Origin: Eustoma russellianum | Lineage: Eukaryota; Streptophyta; Magnoliopsida; Gentianales; Gentianaceae | Assembly: GCA_036186865.1 (NCBI GenBank) | Contig: AP025062.1 | Coordinates: forward strand, 11,837,891-11,901,890 | Direction of reading: 5' to 3' | DNA length: 64,000 nucleotides | Shown here: one piece after another, positions 32,061-44,625 of the stretch | Position numbering within the stretch: the stretch's first letter is position 1 | Layout: each line of letters starts with the position of its first letter | Notes under the pieces: model-generated | Told to the model about the DNA's origin: nothing | The model's database searches: none | What the model saw: only the letters and a program-made list of their open reading frames with translations | Translations under genes and position numbers: made by a program

Positions 32061-32133
32061 GTAAGTAACTCATAAGTTTTAACTTAACTAAGATTTAAAT
32101 CCTTTGAAACCCTATCTAAAGATTTTAATACAG
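32061..32133 (+). other. Putative intron 2 (inside RT), element F
   Basis: 73 bp, AGG|GTAAGTAACT...TTTTAATACAG|GG, phase 0. Joins DQLR to GSRIFSKIDLRSGY. Not a multiple of three. Has CTAAAG about 20 nt before the acceptor. Same site as in A and D. Confidence 0.82.
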
Positions 32134-34597
32134 GGATCTCGAATATTTAGTAAGATTGACCTACGATCTGGATACTTTCAATTGAAGATAAAGGCAGAAG
32201 ATGTCCCTAAGACTGCTTTCAGAACCCGCTATGGACACTATGAGTTCTTAGTCATGCCTTTTGGTCTGACCAATGCCCCTGCCGCCTTTATGGATCTCAT
32301 GAATCGAATCTTTCAAGAATAGTTGGACAAGTTCGTAGTGGTCTTCATAGACGACATCTTGATTTATTCACCCGACGAAGAGACTCACGCAGCCCATTTG
32401 AGGACAGTCTTGAATATTCTGAGAGCAAGACAGTTGTATGCCAAGTTTAGCAAATGCGAGTTCTGGCTACGAAGTGTATCATTTCTTGGTCATGTGATTT
32501 CGTAAGATGGGATTTCGGTAGATCCCAAGAAAATTGAAGCTATCACGGAATGGCCCAGACCAACAAATGTTACTGAAGTAAGAAGTTTTTTCGGACTAGC
32601 CAGATATTACAGAAATTTTGTTGAAGGATTCTCGAGGATAGCTGTTCCGCTCACCAGATTGACCCAAAAGAAGACCAAGTTTGAGTGGAGTGTGAGAAGA
32701 GTTTTTTGGAGCTGAAAGAAAAATTGACATCCGCTCCTATCCTAGCTCAGCCCACTCCTGGTGAGAAGTACGTAGTGTACAGTGATGCTTCGAAGAATGG
32801 TCTCGGATGTGTTCTTATGCAGAATAACAAAGTGATAGCTTATGCATCCCGACAGTTGAAGCCATTTGAGCAAAACTACCCTGTCCATGATCTTGAACTT
32901 GCCGCAGTGGTTTTCCCATTAAAGATATAGAGGCACTACTTGTATGGTGAGAAGTGCGAAATCTATACAGACCACAAGAGCCTGAAGTACCTCCTTACCC
33001 AGAAGGAGCTTAATATGCGGCAGCGTAGATGGTTGGAATTGATAAAAGATTACGACCTTTCCATTCAATATCATCCGGGAAAAGCCAACAAGGTCGCTGA
33101 TGCATTAAGTCGAAAAACAAGTCACCCACATCAACCCCCTCTTCAGCGAGACATGGAAGAGTTCGGCCTAGAAGAAGTTGACTCAGTCGATAAAGTTCTC
33201 GCCAAATTAGTTCTTGTCCCTTCATTATTGATAGATCAAAGAGACTTAAGGAATTGATGAAGCCATAAGAAAAGTCAAGAAAAGGATGGAAGATAAGCCG
33301 CGTGATGACTTTGAGGTTCGCAGTGATGGCAGTTTATGATACCGAGGACGGTTATGTGTCCCCAAAAACAAGGAAATTAAGGATGAAGTTTTGATGGAAG
33401 CTCATAATTCTCGATTATCTATACATCCTGGAGCTAATAAGATGTATCAAGATCTCAAGCAAAAGTTTTGGTGGCCCGGTATGAAGAGACAAATAGCAGA
33501 ATTTGTTGAGCGATGTTTGATCTCCCAAAGAGTGAAAGCCGAACACCAAAGACCCGCTGGATTATTACAACCCTTAGAAGTGCCGGAATGGAAGTGGGAC
33601 CACATCACCATGGACTTTGTGACTGACCTACCCAAGACTAAGCATGGGAATGATGCTATATGGGTCATCGTGGATCGTTTGACTAAGTCTGTTCACTTTT
33701 TGGCTATGACGATTAAGGCATCTATGGAGAAGTTGGCCTCTATGTATATTGATCAGATTGTTTGTTTACATGGAGTGCCCATCAGTATTGTATGCGACCG
33801 CGACCCCCGATTTACTTCGAGATTTTGGACCGCCTTTCAAAAGGCAATGGGCACAGAGATAAGAATGAGTTCTGCATTTCATCCTCAAACAGATGGACAA
33901 TCAGAAAGTGCTACGTGCATGCATTCTTGATTTCAGAGGAAGCTGGGATAAAAGCCTTAAGCTCGTTGAGTTTTCTTACAATAATAGCTTCCACAGATCC
34001 ATCGGAATGGCACCTTATGAGGCATTGTATGGACAAAAATGTCGGTCCCCACTCTATTGGGACGAGATTGGAGATAAAATCTACGCAGGACCCGACATTG
34101 TTGAGCAAACACGAGAGAAGGTAAAGTTAGTCCAGCAAAGACTAAGAGCAGCGCAAGATAGAACGAAGATATGGGCAGATGAAAGGAGAAGACCTTTAGA
34201 ATTCCAAGAAGGAGAGAAATTCTTCCTGAAAGTTTCTCTGACCAAGGGAGTTAAAAGATTTGGCATCAAAGGAAAACTAAGCCCAAGATTCGTTGGACCT
34301 TATGAAGTGCTTGAGAAAGTAGGCGAGGTTGCGTACCGCTTGGCGTTGCCACCATCTCTTTCTTAGCTGCACGATGTATTCCATGTTTCTCAACTCCACC
34401 GATATGTATATGACCCTAGCCACATCCTTGAAGATCAACAGCTGAAGGTTGAAAAAGATGTAACTTATGAAGAGGAACCCTTAAGAATAGTTGATCGGAA
34501 AGAGAAAGCTTCAAGGAAGAGATCCATACCCATGGTGAAGGTACAATGGAAGCATCATTCGGAAGAAGAAGCAACATGGAAAACGGAAGAAGTATGA
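32134..34597 (+). pseudogene. pol: Element F RT, RNase H, integrase and chromodomain, broken
   Basis: RT with KIDLRSGYFQLKI, MPFGLTNAPAAFMDLMNR and catalytic VVVFIDDILIYS (about 32335-32370); RNase H with YSDASKNGLGCVLMQ uninterrupted (no E-type intron), TDHKSLKYL, YHPGKANKVADALSRKT; integrase with HNSRLSIHPGANKMYQDL, MDFVTDLPKTKHGN, CDRDPRF and HPQTDGQSE. A short deletion near 33905 removes the ERTIQTLEDM block around the third catalytic residue. GPYEVLEKVGEVAYRLAL and a chromodomain (IVDRKEKASRKR, VKVQWKHHSEE) follow, truncated by a frameshift and TGA near 34594. Stops at about 32320, 32503, 32927, 33337 and 34363, and frameshifts near 32685 and 33235. Confidence 0.92.
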
Positions 34598-34656
34598 GGT
34601 GTAGATAACCCCACCTTTTTGACTAGTTCCAAAGTTTCAAGGACGAAAATTATGAT

Positions 34657-34667
34657 AAGGGGGAGGA
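34657..34667 (+). other. Polypurine tract, element F
   Basis: AAGGGGGAGGA directly before TGTTGTACCCC. Confidence 0.88.
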
Positions 34668-37600
34668 TGTTGTACCCCAGCGATCATGTACATGAAAACT
34701 ATGAATAGGAAACGGAATGAAAGCGACAATTTCTTTAAGCGCGTGTTACATAAGTCAACTTAACCCTCTTTACTTAAATACTATTGAAGTGATACATGAA
34801 ATATAGAGTTATGTGAACCATACATACCACCATATATGTATGTGCGTGTATATGATATATGTATAAATACCTACATGCGTATACATAGGAAGGTATATAT
34901 ATTTGGTACACCTACATATGGGCGTGTATATATAAATATATATATATGAACCTACGCGGATACATGTACATAAATATATGTTTTAGGTGACATGCACATT
35001 GTACATTCTATTATGTACACATACATATGCTAATCTTGGAATACATAAGACGAAGAAAATAATATAGTACATGAATTTAAAATTACAAGAAAAATCAAAT
35101 TGCCCAAGAGGCCTCAACAATTCGGCCAAGACATGTAAAGGATTTTAGAATCCTCTTGATTTTCAATCCATTATTAGAAAAGTTAAATAGCTAAATAGAA
35201 AACAAAATAGACATGCATTTAAAGAACAAGTAAGACAACTCATTAAAGGAGGAGGAAGTATGGTTGAGGTCATAAAGACCCCAACCCAAACCGCCCCCTT
35301 TATGTCTAACCATGGAGGATTTTTAAATCCTACCATGGTTACTTTTTCCTTAGAACCAAGGTTAAGGTAACCATGATTTGATAAAGTAACTTGGGTTAGC
35401 ACCAAAGTAACCATAGTTGAAATAAAGTAACCAAGGTTATTACTAACCTAACCTTGATTAGCACTCATGAAAGCCCTAACCCCATTTTCTCCCTCCAAAA
35501 AATCGGCCATGCCTCCCTCATCCCCTAGATTTTTAAATTATGCAAGACAACATCTTTCATTCATCTAGAACATTCCTCTCAAGCAAGCCAAGCAACACTT
35601 AGCGAAAATTCCCTCCTCCCATCACCACAAATATTTCAGCCCCTTCATCTTGAAGAATAGGAAGCAACTTCACTTCCAAGACTCAAGAAACATCTAGGTA
35701 AGTCTTGTTCCAAGCTTCCTCAAGTGAATTCTTATTTTGGTGAAGAATGAAGCTAACATGAATCCTTCCATTCACATCAAAACTGTGGCTTCCATGGTTC
35801 ACATAGGTGAAAGCCATCAACTTTCTTAGAAGGTGACATCTTGAAGTGCTTGAATCTCCATTCCAAGCTCATTTTGGTAAGATGCTCTAGCCTCGAACAT
35901 ATCCTATTTCCTCTATTGAATAAAGACTAATCTTTTCCTTCCATTCTCCCTTAAAACCGTATGCTCAAGGAAGGAAGAGGAGAATTTCAACTCAACTCAC
36001 TCCATAACCAAGCAAAGACAAGAGCTTTAGCTTGAAGAGGCAAGTATACAATGATCTCTCATGATTTATTTAAAGAGTAAGTGACTTGAATGCTTAGAGG
36101 TCCTTAAGATTGATCTTTAGTTGAATATCTTAAGTTTAAGACTATATCTTAGCAATTCTCTAAGAACAAGGCTTTGCATGTGATTTATTCCTTCAAAGAT
36201 GGAGTCTTTTCCTATATGTATTATGGAATGAGGCTGATCTAGAGTGAAATAAGGTTCACCTAAGTATGTCTAGACAAGATTAACTTGTGAATGTAACACG
36301 AAAGGTCCTAAGAAAAGTATACATGTGAAAGATAGGAGCTTTATGAGGTTGTTTGTGGGATTAGACTAAGATGACTCTTGAATGTGAATACATGCTTGAA
36401 AATATGTTGTAAAATAGGTTAAGACACCACACAAGTTTCGGCTTAAAGGATTGAATAGAAGGTGAGCATGGACATTTGACTTGTAAAGATGACAAAATAG
36501 CAAACTACTGGAATGGGGCAGAATGGAATGACATTTTAAACGGCTTAAGGACTGACCTTGCAAACCTTCAATGAAGCTAATTTTTGGTAAAAATTTAGCA
36601 TTATGAGTGAAGCACAAGTAGGAGTTAGAATTTTGTTAAAATAAGCTAAGGATTATTTTTAAGAAATTATACGGTAAAACTGCTCCAGTAGAAAATTCTG
36701 GAGCTGGACAGAATTGATCACTGATTTCAACGAATTAAAAGAGGACATTGGGGACCTTAAATAAATCTGGCTTTTGGCACAGAGCTAGTCCCAATGAGTA
36801 TAGCAGAGAGGAGAGTTGGAATTTTGGTAAAATAAATTATGGTTAATTTTTGATAAAATAATTGGTGAGACTGCTCAGGCTGTAACTTCTGGAACATGAC
36901 AGAATGGTGTAACATTTTCAGGGGCTTGAAAAGAGACCTTGTAGATGATCAATACTGCTGATTTTTGGCATGGTAATAATCCTATGAGTGTAGTAAACAT
37001 GCCAACTGGAATTGTGGTAAAATAAGTTCTGGATTATTTTTAATGAATTAATTAGCCAAACTGCTCAACTGAAATCCCTGGAACCAACCTGAAGTTTAGT
37101 AACGATTTTCTGGACTCAGAAAAGGGACTTAGAGATATGAAAATAGGCTAAATTCCGGTAGGATACTAGTTCCACATGTTTATAACTCGTGAGAGTTGGA
37201 ATTTCTGAAAAACAAGTTACGGATCTGCCACAGTTAAATTTTTAGTAAAATAGGTCAGTTCAGTTTCAGCACCTAACCCATTTCGGAAATTAATTAAATA
37301 AGCCCCTTTATGGTTATTGAAATAATCTGAAATTTTTACAACATGTATCTAAGATTCCACCAAACGTATTTGTGACAAAATTATGGATTAAGAATGGGGT
37401 TTCCTTAGTTCTGAAACCATGCATTATGCTATTTCACGTCATGACTTGCATTTCATATCACGGCATGTATCATGCATGATCATGAAACTGATTTTTATGG
37501 ATTTTACTTATGCAAGCAAGTCTTATGAGCGACTATGTTTTCGTTATGCATGAAAAGTTTTTACGGTCCCATGTTTTTAAAGAAAGCTTCATGATTCCTT

Positions 37601-38588
37601 TGCCGGCCAAGCATGCGACTAACCCGACTCCAGACCCGGGGTAAATTGGTCTGATGACATGATATGTTCTGGACCCGTTCAAATCTGGGGTTAATTGATC
37701 TGATATCTGTTCTGGACCCGTTCAGATCCGGGGTTAATTGATCTGATATCTGTTCTGGACCCGTTCAGATCCGGGGTTAATTGATTTGATATCTGTTCTG
37801 GACCCGTCCCAGGCCCGGGGTTAATTGGTCTGATGATATGTTCTGGATCCGCTCAGATCTGGGGTTAATTGATCTGACACTCTGTTTTTACGACATGTTA
37901 CTTTATGGGACCAAAATGATGTTTTGACATGACATGACATCATGCATTGCATCTTGCATAACTAACGATCATGAGGACATGTTGCATGTTACAGTTAAGG
38001 GTTATAAGTTATTATTGGTATAGCATTACCTAAAAACATGCTTAATTCGAACGTCAAGCAAGCTCATGATTTAAGATCAGGTATGAATTATGATTATTTG
38101 AGGTTTTCGAGGTAATACATTCATGTTATGATTCTTTATGTATTTCATGGTAGTTTATTGTATTCTTGCTGGGTGATTTTTATCACTCACACTTTATTTT
38201 TCCCCAGAGCCAGATAATGCCAAGATACAATGGATCGAGGATGAGCCAAGGGTACCTTATCCATAGGCGAGGAGTATGAAGGGAGCTAAGCTTAAGGACT
38301 TTTGTGTTGCCAAGACGTTTTGTATTATGACTATGTTTGAACTCTATGTATTTCGGTTATGTTATTTTTTGGAACTACTACTTTTGGGAACTTAGTTATT
38401 TCGTAATGCATGTTTGATTTAAAAAGTTTTAATTCTGCCTAAATTTTACTACCATGTTGAATGTTAGCATGGGAGTCCACGACTTATGTTATGGATGTTC
38501 GCATGTTATGCATGACGCCTTGTACTCTCCTTAGTGAAGTACGACGGGTGTACCGTATCCGGACGAGGCCCGGGTGCGGGGCGCTACA
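34668..38588 (+). repeat. Element F 3' LTR (3921 bp)
   Basis: Near-identical to 25730-29656, including the TA-rich tract (about 34927-34948), AAGTAACC repeats (about 35335-35460), GC-type donor motif (36040), ~190-bp units and ~45-bp repeats (37617-37880). Confidence 0.94.
38208..38266 (+). other. Conserved LTR micro-exon, F 3' copy
   Basis: As the 5' copy but with one GAA-to-CAA replacement (E to Q in the EWI core). TAG stop at 38264-38266; acceptor CCCCAG intact. Confidence 0.58.
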
Positions 38589-38593
38589 ATATG

Positions 38594-40409
38594 GGTCCAA
38601 ACCCACAAAATTAGGCCTCTTAATTTATTCCCCTGTTCTGCCCAATTTTCCAGATTTATTACATTAACTTTAAATCCATAATTCTCCAACAAAACGATAA
38701 TACCAAATTGATTAATTTACATTATCCTGCTCCTCTAGGTCTTAGGTGATTAACATAAAATTTCCAGAGCAGTCCAATCACTTTAAATGATTCATTTAAT
38801 TATTTTGCCGAAATGGGTCACATGCTGATACTGGCTGACCAATTTACTAAAAATTCTATTGTGGCAAAACCAAAATTCCTTTTTCCGAAATTCCAACTCA
38901 CACACTTCATAAACATACGGAACTAGCATCCTACAGAAATTTAGCCCATTTTCATATATCTAAGGTCCGTTTTTAGGTCAAGCAACAAGTTACTCATTTC
39001 TGCCATGTTCCCGTGATTTCAGCTTGAGCAGTTTTACCAATTAATTTCTTAAAATATTCCATAACCTCTTTTACCAAAAACCCAACTCTCATACTTGCTA
39101 CACACATAAGGTTGTCACCATACCAAAAATCAGCTTAATTTCACATTTCCAAGACCCATTTTTAGGCCATACGAAACGTTATATAATTCTGTCCAGTTCC
39201 AGAAATTTCAGCTTGATCAGTTTTACCAAATATTTTATTAAAAATAATCCACAACTTATTTTACCAAAATTCCAACTCTCATGCTTGCTAAACACATAGG
39301 GCTATCATCATGACAAAAGTCAAATTGTTTGCACGTTAGTAAGGCCCATTTTGAGGTCACACAACACACTGCTCAATTCTGTCCAGGTCGAGTAGTTTTG
39401 TGTTTTGTCATCTTTTCATGACAAGTGACCACTAATTATCTTGTGCTTGTGAAATAACTTATTAGTCACCACGTACACCTTTTCCCCATAAATATCCATA
39501 TTCCATTCTTTTTATTGAGTCATCTTTGTATCATGTCAAAACAGTTTGTAGTTTGTACACAACACCTACCATATTTACTTACAAAAGTTGTTCTTTCTTG
39601 GAGTCAAAACTCACCATCCCATTCACCTATTTGGCCGAAAGTTATAAGGTTCCATACACATATTTTACAACATTTAGTTAGACATGCAACACATTCACAT
39701 GCTAGTTCATTTTTAATCCTACCAAGTAACCTTGTAAAATTACAACTAGCACTTGCATGTCATCTTGATGCTTCTTAAGTTTCATCCAAGAGCTATTCTT
39801 TCCTAGAGTCACTTGGTTAAACCTTACTTCATCCTAAAACAGCCTCATATCAACTTGCATGTAAGAAAAGATTTCATTTTTGAAGGAATTAACCACATGC
39901 AAGACATTGTCCTTAAGGAATCACTAAGGTATAGTCTTAAAACTTAGTATATTCAACTAAAGATCACATCTTAGAAACAACTAGCCATTCAAGTCACTAA
40001 TTTTTCAAATAAATCATGAGAGTCTAGTGTATACTTGCCTCTTCAAGCTAAAGCTCTCTTTTCTTAGCTTGGATATTGGATGAGATGAGTTGAAATCTTC
40101 CTCCTCCTTCACCCTTGAGCATACGGTTTTTGAAGGAAATGAGGGAAGAATGTTAGTCATCATTATTTGATGAAAATAGAACTATTTAGAGGTTAGATCT
40201 TCTTACCAAAGTGGAACCTTGAATGAAGCTTTCCTAGCAAGAGATTGCACCACCTAAAAGAGTTGAATATCTTGCACCTAGTGACCATGAAGGTCACGGT
40301 TGGGGGTAGGAAAAAGGCACCCATGTGAGCTTCATTATTTGGCATGGAGAATCTACTTAAGAATTTTGAAATGAGGCTTACCTAGATTCTTCTTGAGTCT
40401 TGAAGATGA
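38594..40409 (-). repeat. Element D 3' LTR, piece 3
   Basis: Matches 51130-52946 of the right LTR. Contains ~190-bp units (about 38800-39400) and the GC-type donor motif on the minus strand (40037-40040). Ends with GATGA (40405-40409), the target duplication of G. Confidence 0.92.
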
Positions 40410-40794
40410 TGTAGGATCTGCAAGGCACCACTAGAAGGGGGGGTTGAATAGGTGGTGCGGAAAGTGTGGTTTTTAAAATTTCTTTAAACCTAACCAATTC
40501 AACTTCTGAAAACAGATTCTGTTTTCAGGACCAGTTTTAAAACGTTTTTAAAACTAGGTCAGAGGTCTCCAAAAATTATGAAATTTTGAGAGAACTTAGC
40601 ATCAGATGTTATGAGGGTCCCCTAAAAATTTTAAATTAAAATTCAACCTTTAACCCCTTCAAAAACCGTTGGTACTCAGATTGCTCGAATCTGCCAGAAA
40701 CGGTAGACGGTTTTGAAAAATTTATTCCTATTTGTGTGAATGTCCAAATGCTCTGAAAATTTAACCACTAACCCACTTAAATATTGTAGAGAAA
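40410..40794 (-). repeat. G left inverted arm
   Basis: Reverse complement of a copia LTR 3' end. It pairs with about 43450-43834 at roughly 75-80 percent by eye, with a shared GGGTTAGTGGTTAAAT inner edge. In part (AATAAATTTTTCAAA) it is closer to the B LTR end than to its own right arm. Confidence 0.8.
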
Positions 40795-42072
40795 AAGGGG
40801 TTTGAGTGATTTTCAAATACATGGTTTAAATGTGCACAAAAACGAGCATAAGATAAAACGTGCATAAGATATACATGTATGCATGATACATTGCTATTAC
40901 TTGCCTTATTTAGCTTATATATAATGTTGCCGGACTAACGAGCCATGAAGCGTTAAAGCTTACATCATATGGCAAACATTTGTTGTGTTTATACTATTTT
41001 CAGGTGCCACTATTAATGAACTAAACTAGTTCATTAAGTGAAGTACTTAGTTTATTAAACTAAGTAGTTCATTAAAGGAAGCCACATTTGGAAAAGGCAC
41101 AAAGGCAACAAAGCTAAGGAAGGAAAGTGTTCTCCTCCTCCCCTCTTTAATGTGACACGCCATATACATATATATTACATATATTTTCAGATTTTTTGAA
41201 AAAGGCACATACACATGTATTCCAACGTACTACCGACACGTTATATATTTTACGTACATACGTTAACGTCACACCACTATACTTAACTCATATTTGAGTA
41301 TATTCAGGTCTTATATCATATGATATAAGATATGGTGATGACAAATTAAATACGACACGATAAAAGGTTCTAAACCGAAAATTGTCGTATCGGGCGAATA
41401 TCGAAACTTCGCCAACGTGTCACGTACTTGCCATAAATAAATGGCCAGCCCCTATACTTCAAAATTCCATAAAAATTTCGTGGGTTACATGAAAAATTCA
41501 GCCAAAAATACTTTTCATGTTGGCACACACAAATTACCCCACATTAAGGCCAAAATGTGAAGATTCCAAGTTTAATTTTGTCACATGTTAATGGTACCAC
41601 TTTAGACCAGCCAAGTGCTGAGATTTAAAGTATATATTATATATTATGTATAACATAATATATATATCATGTGCAAAAGTTGGAATTTAAATTAGAGAAA
41701 AATTGGGTAATCGATAAATATCGAAAATTCGGTTTTCTACGCACACAACACATGGAACGTTTTTGGTACATCAAGTGACACGTATCTAGACACTTTTTAC
41801 ATATGATATACATCTTAAAGTGTTCTAGAAAATTAAATTAAGGGCTGATTGGAATATAACATGTGTGTATTATTAAGTGTGCATTATTTTACAATGTTAG
41901 CAAAAATAAATTTCAGCACATACACATACTCTATGAAACGCCACCTACAGCTAAGATGGAGCTTATTTGGAGCCTTGTTGGCATATTGATTGGTCAAGAA
42001 TCAATCATACAATGTTGATGACATAAAAGAAGGAGCTACAAAAGGTAACATTTCAAACAATGTCACATTTGT

Positions 42073-42430
42073 AGCACATGCTGAAAATTTCAGCATGTGT
42101 GCATTAACATGGGCGATTTTCTCACTTTAAAATGAGCTACATTTTGTGTCTTGTATCATGAGGATTAATTGAGGATGTTATGGAAATGATTTGAATATTA
42201 TTTAAATTAATAAAGTGTGATATTCTACATATCACACATGCTGAAATTTTTCAGCATGTGTGAAGACATGGTGTGGCCGAATTTTAGAGCATAAAGATGT
42301 CCATATTCATTTCTCATGTGATAGGAATAATTACCATAAATTGGTGATTCATTTTTTAAATAAAAATCAATGTAAATTGGGCATTATTTTGAATAAAATT
42401 GAATGATGCACATGCTGAAAATTCAGCATG
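42073..42430 (+). repeat. Three palindromic hairpins in G
   Basis: CACATGCTGAAA...TTTCAGCATGTG at 42073-42101, a longer version at 42233-42262 and a short one at 42411-42430. B has a degenerate copy at 13422-13449. Such conserved LTR palindromes are known in Sireviruses. Confidence 0.75.
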
Positions 42431-42589
42431 GCAACAAGCACTTGATGGCCGAATTCTAGGTCAATTTTGTGAGATTTTTTGTCTTGCAATTTATGTGATA
42501 TATCTTATGATTTATGGAAGTTATTTTGTGATGATTTTGGCACATGTTTAAGTGTAATTCTCAGATTTTTCCAAGTCATCAATGATGAC

Positions 42590-42668
42590 AACAATTGAAC
42601 CAATAAGAAGGTGCCAAGTAAGCAAAGCTTAAATGATCATCCAATAAGAAGATGCCAAGTAAGCAAGA
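42590..42668 (+). promoter_or_regulatory. Duplicated CCAAT-containing unit in G
   Basis: Two copies of CCAATAAGAAG(G/A)TGCCAAG followed by TAAGCAAG, about 45 bp apart. B carries the same pair (about 13611-13678). Located roughly 0.5 kb upstream of the TATA candidate at 43151, so a proximal promoter role is plausible. Confidence 0.45.
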
Positions 42669-43150
42669 CCTTGTCACAATGATGTCTTACACTCTCTCAA
42701 GGACTTAAAAGATTAATTTTCAAGAGGGGGAGACACTACAAGGGGGACGGCTGCACTCATTAAAAGGAAAGAGAAAAGAGCAAACAAACAAGGCCAAGCA
42801 TTGCAAATCAAAGTAATCAAAAAGCCTAGCTTCTTCTTCTTCTACATTTTCTTTCTTTCTTTCTTTCTTGTAAGCCTATTATATTCATATCTTTCAATCT
42901 TGAATAGGCTTGATATAGACCACCACTCATTATATATCTTTGTAAAAGATTGATCAAGGTGTGATCAATCTTCATTCTTGCGAGGTGGTGGTGTTCGTGC
43001 GAATTGTATTAATCGTACAAGGTTTGTTGAAGGGTTGGAGTTAGGTGTAACTCTATCAACCCTGTGGTAAGGTTTGTTGTGTGTGTGATTAGTGTGAACC
43101 AAGGAAGGTGTTCCTTGAAGACTGGAGTAGGTTGTTTATAACCGAACCAG

Positions 43151-43157
43151 TATAAAA
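43151..43157 (+). promoter_or_regulatory. Candidate TATA box in G
   Basis: TATAAAA in GAACCAGTATAAAAATCTTG, conserved with the B and C LTRs. Confidence 0.5.
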
Positions 43158-43839
43158 ATCTTGGTGCAATTTACTTTCAGCATTTACATTTCAGTTACTG
43201 CACAGTTTACGCTTCTTGTTTGCATTCGGAAAAATAGTAAACGATTTTCAAAAATCACAAAAATTTCCAGAAATATACTCACACGTTCTAGGATTAATTT
43301 GGCAAAAAGTTTAAACCCTTTTGGACAAGTATAGTCATTCAAACGTCCAAAGTTCTGAGACTAGTGTATTCTGATTTTCAGGCTTGAAGGGTTGAGACTT
43401 TGATCGTATTTGACTAACTTCCCAAAAGAATTTTTCAAAACTGTTTCAACCTATTTAAATATAACATATAAGGGGTTAGTGGTTAAATGTTCAGAGCATT
43501 TGGAGTTGTGTACAAATTGAAATTAATTTATTAAATCAGTGTATCGGTTCTGGCAGATTTGCGCAATCTGACCACCAACAATTTTTCAAGGGGTTAGAGG
43601 TTGAATTTTAATCTGAAATTTTTAGGAGATACTCTTAACATCTGAGTATAAGTTTTCTCCAAATTTCAGAATTTTGAAGACCTGCAACCTAGATTCAAAA
43701 TGTTTTAAAACTGGTCCTGAAAACAGAAACTGTTTTCAGAAGTTGGGTTTTGGTTCAAACTAATTTTAAAAAAACCACATTTTCCGCACCCACTATTCAA
43801 TCCCCCCTTCTAGTGGTGCCTTGCAGATCTTACAGATGA

Positions 43840-44583
43840 GACTTGAGTTGGACTCCTAGCTCCAAGATGAAAGGGCCGAAAGTTGTGTATGTGGAGGGAG
43901 ATGGAAAAACTTGCTAAGTGTTGGTTTGGCTTGAATGCTTATGGAGGGGGTTCAAGATGGATGAAAGGAGTTGTCTTGCAACATTTAAAAAAAATCTAGG
44001 GGGTAAAGGGAAGAGAATCCGGCGGTGAAGAGGGGAAGGGAGGCCTAGGCTTGTAGCTTCAGCTTTTGTCTCCCATGCCTTCTCCTTTTTAGTATTTTAA
44101 TATTTCTTTTTTCATGCTTGTTTGTTTATATTTAATTATTATTTCATTAGTTATTTTAAGAATTGTTTAGAAAAATGTGGAGGATTCTAGAATCCTCAAG
44201 GCCCTTGGCCGAATTTTAGGGGGGTTTGGGAGTAGTTTTGTCTTTTCATATTTATCATATCCCATACTTATATAATTTATAATGTTATTTATTTTATTTA
44301 ATTATGATTTTAATCTTGCTTTGTGAGGATTTTTTATGTTTGCATTCTTATAAAAACGGATTTATTCTAAGGTTGCTGAAGGCCTTTGGCCCGAATTTAC
44401 AAGGTGTATTACACACCTTGTGACGTTCGCTTGTATAACTGTTTAGTGTCTGTCCTAAATGAACTTAAAGGACTTAAGTAAAGAAGCGCTAATTTGACTT
44501 AAGTAGAATGCACGTGAAGGAATCATTATTTTCATTACGTCACTTAGTCATGGTTTCGAGTACATTGTAATTGGGGTACAACA
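43840..44583 (-). repeat. Element D 3' LTR, piece 4
   Basis: Matches 52939-53690. Ends GGGGTACAACA at 44583, which is the LTR 5' end on the minus strand, next to the polypurine tract. Confidence 0.92.
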
Positions 44584-44596
44584 TCCTCCCCCTTAT
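44584..44596 (-). other. Polypurine tract, element D
   Basis: TCCTCCCCCTTAT on the plus strand, reading ATAAGGGGGAGGA on the minus strand, next to the LTR. Confidence 0.88.
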
Positions 44597-44625
44597 CATA
44601 AGTTTCGTCCTCGAAACTTCAGAAA

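Larger units (their letters stand above)
25730..38588 (+). mobile_element. Gypsy element F (Tekay/Del-like), complete insertion
   Basis: LTRs 25730-29656 and 34668-38588, target duplication ATATG (25725-25729 and 38589-38593). The empty site GTGTATATGGGTCC is intact in D's right LTR at about 51121. Closely related to D in gag-pol and LTR content. The coding region is degraded mainly by nonsense codons. Confidence 0.95.
40410..43834 (+). mobile_element. G: solo copia LTR with long terminal inverted repeats
   Basis: 3425 bp flanked by GATGA (40405-40409 and 43835-43839); the empty site GAAGATGAGACTTG is in D's right LTR near 52932. From 40795 to the end it is a copia LTR homologous to B (12154-14509 plus 53696-54025) and C. 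The first ~385 bp are an inverted, diverged copy of its own last ~385 bp, so the element begins TGTAGGATCTGCAAGG and ends CCTTGCAGATCTTACA. It has no coding region. Either a solo LTR of a family whose LTRs carry this inverted end, or a product of aberrant reverse transcription. Confidence 0.85.

Noticed and set aside
40410..43834. G as a DNA transposon with long terminal inverted repeats
   Set aside because: TG...CA ends, a 5-bp duplication and end-to-end homology to the B and C copia LTRs make it an LTR derivative.
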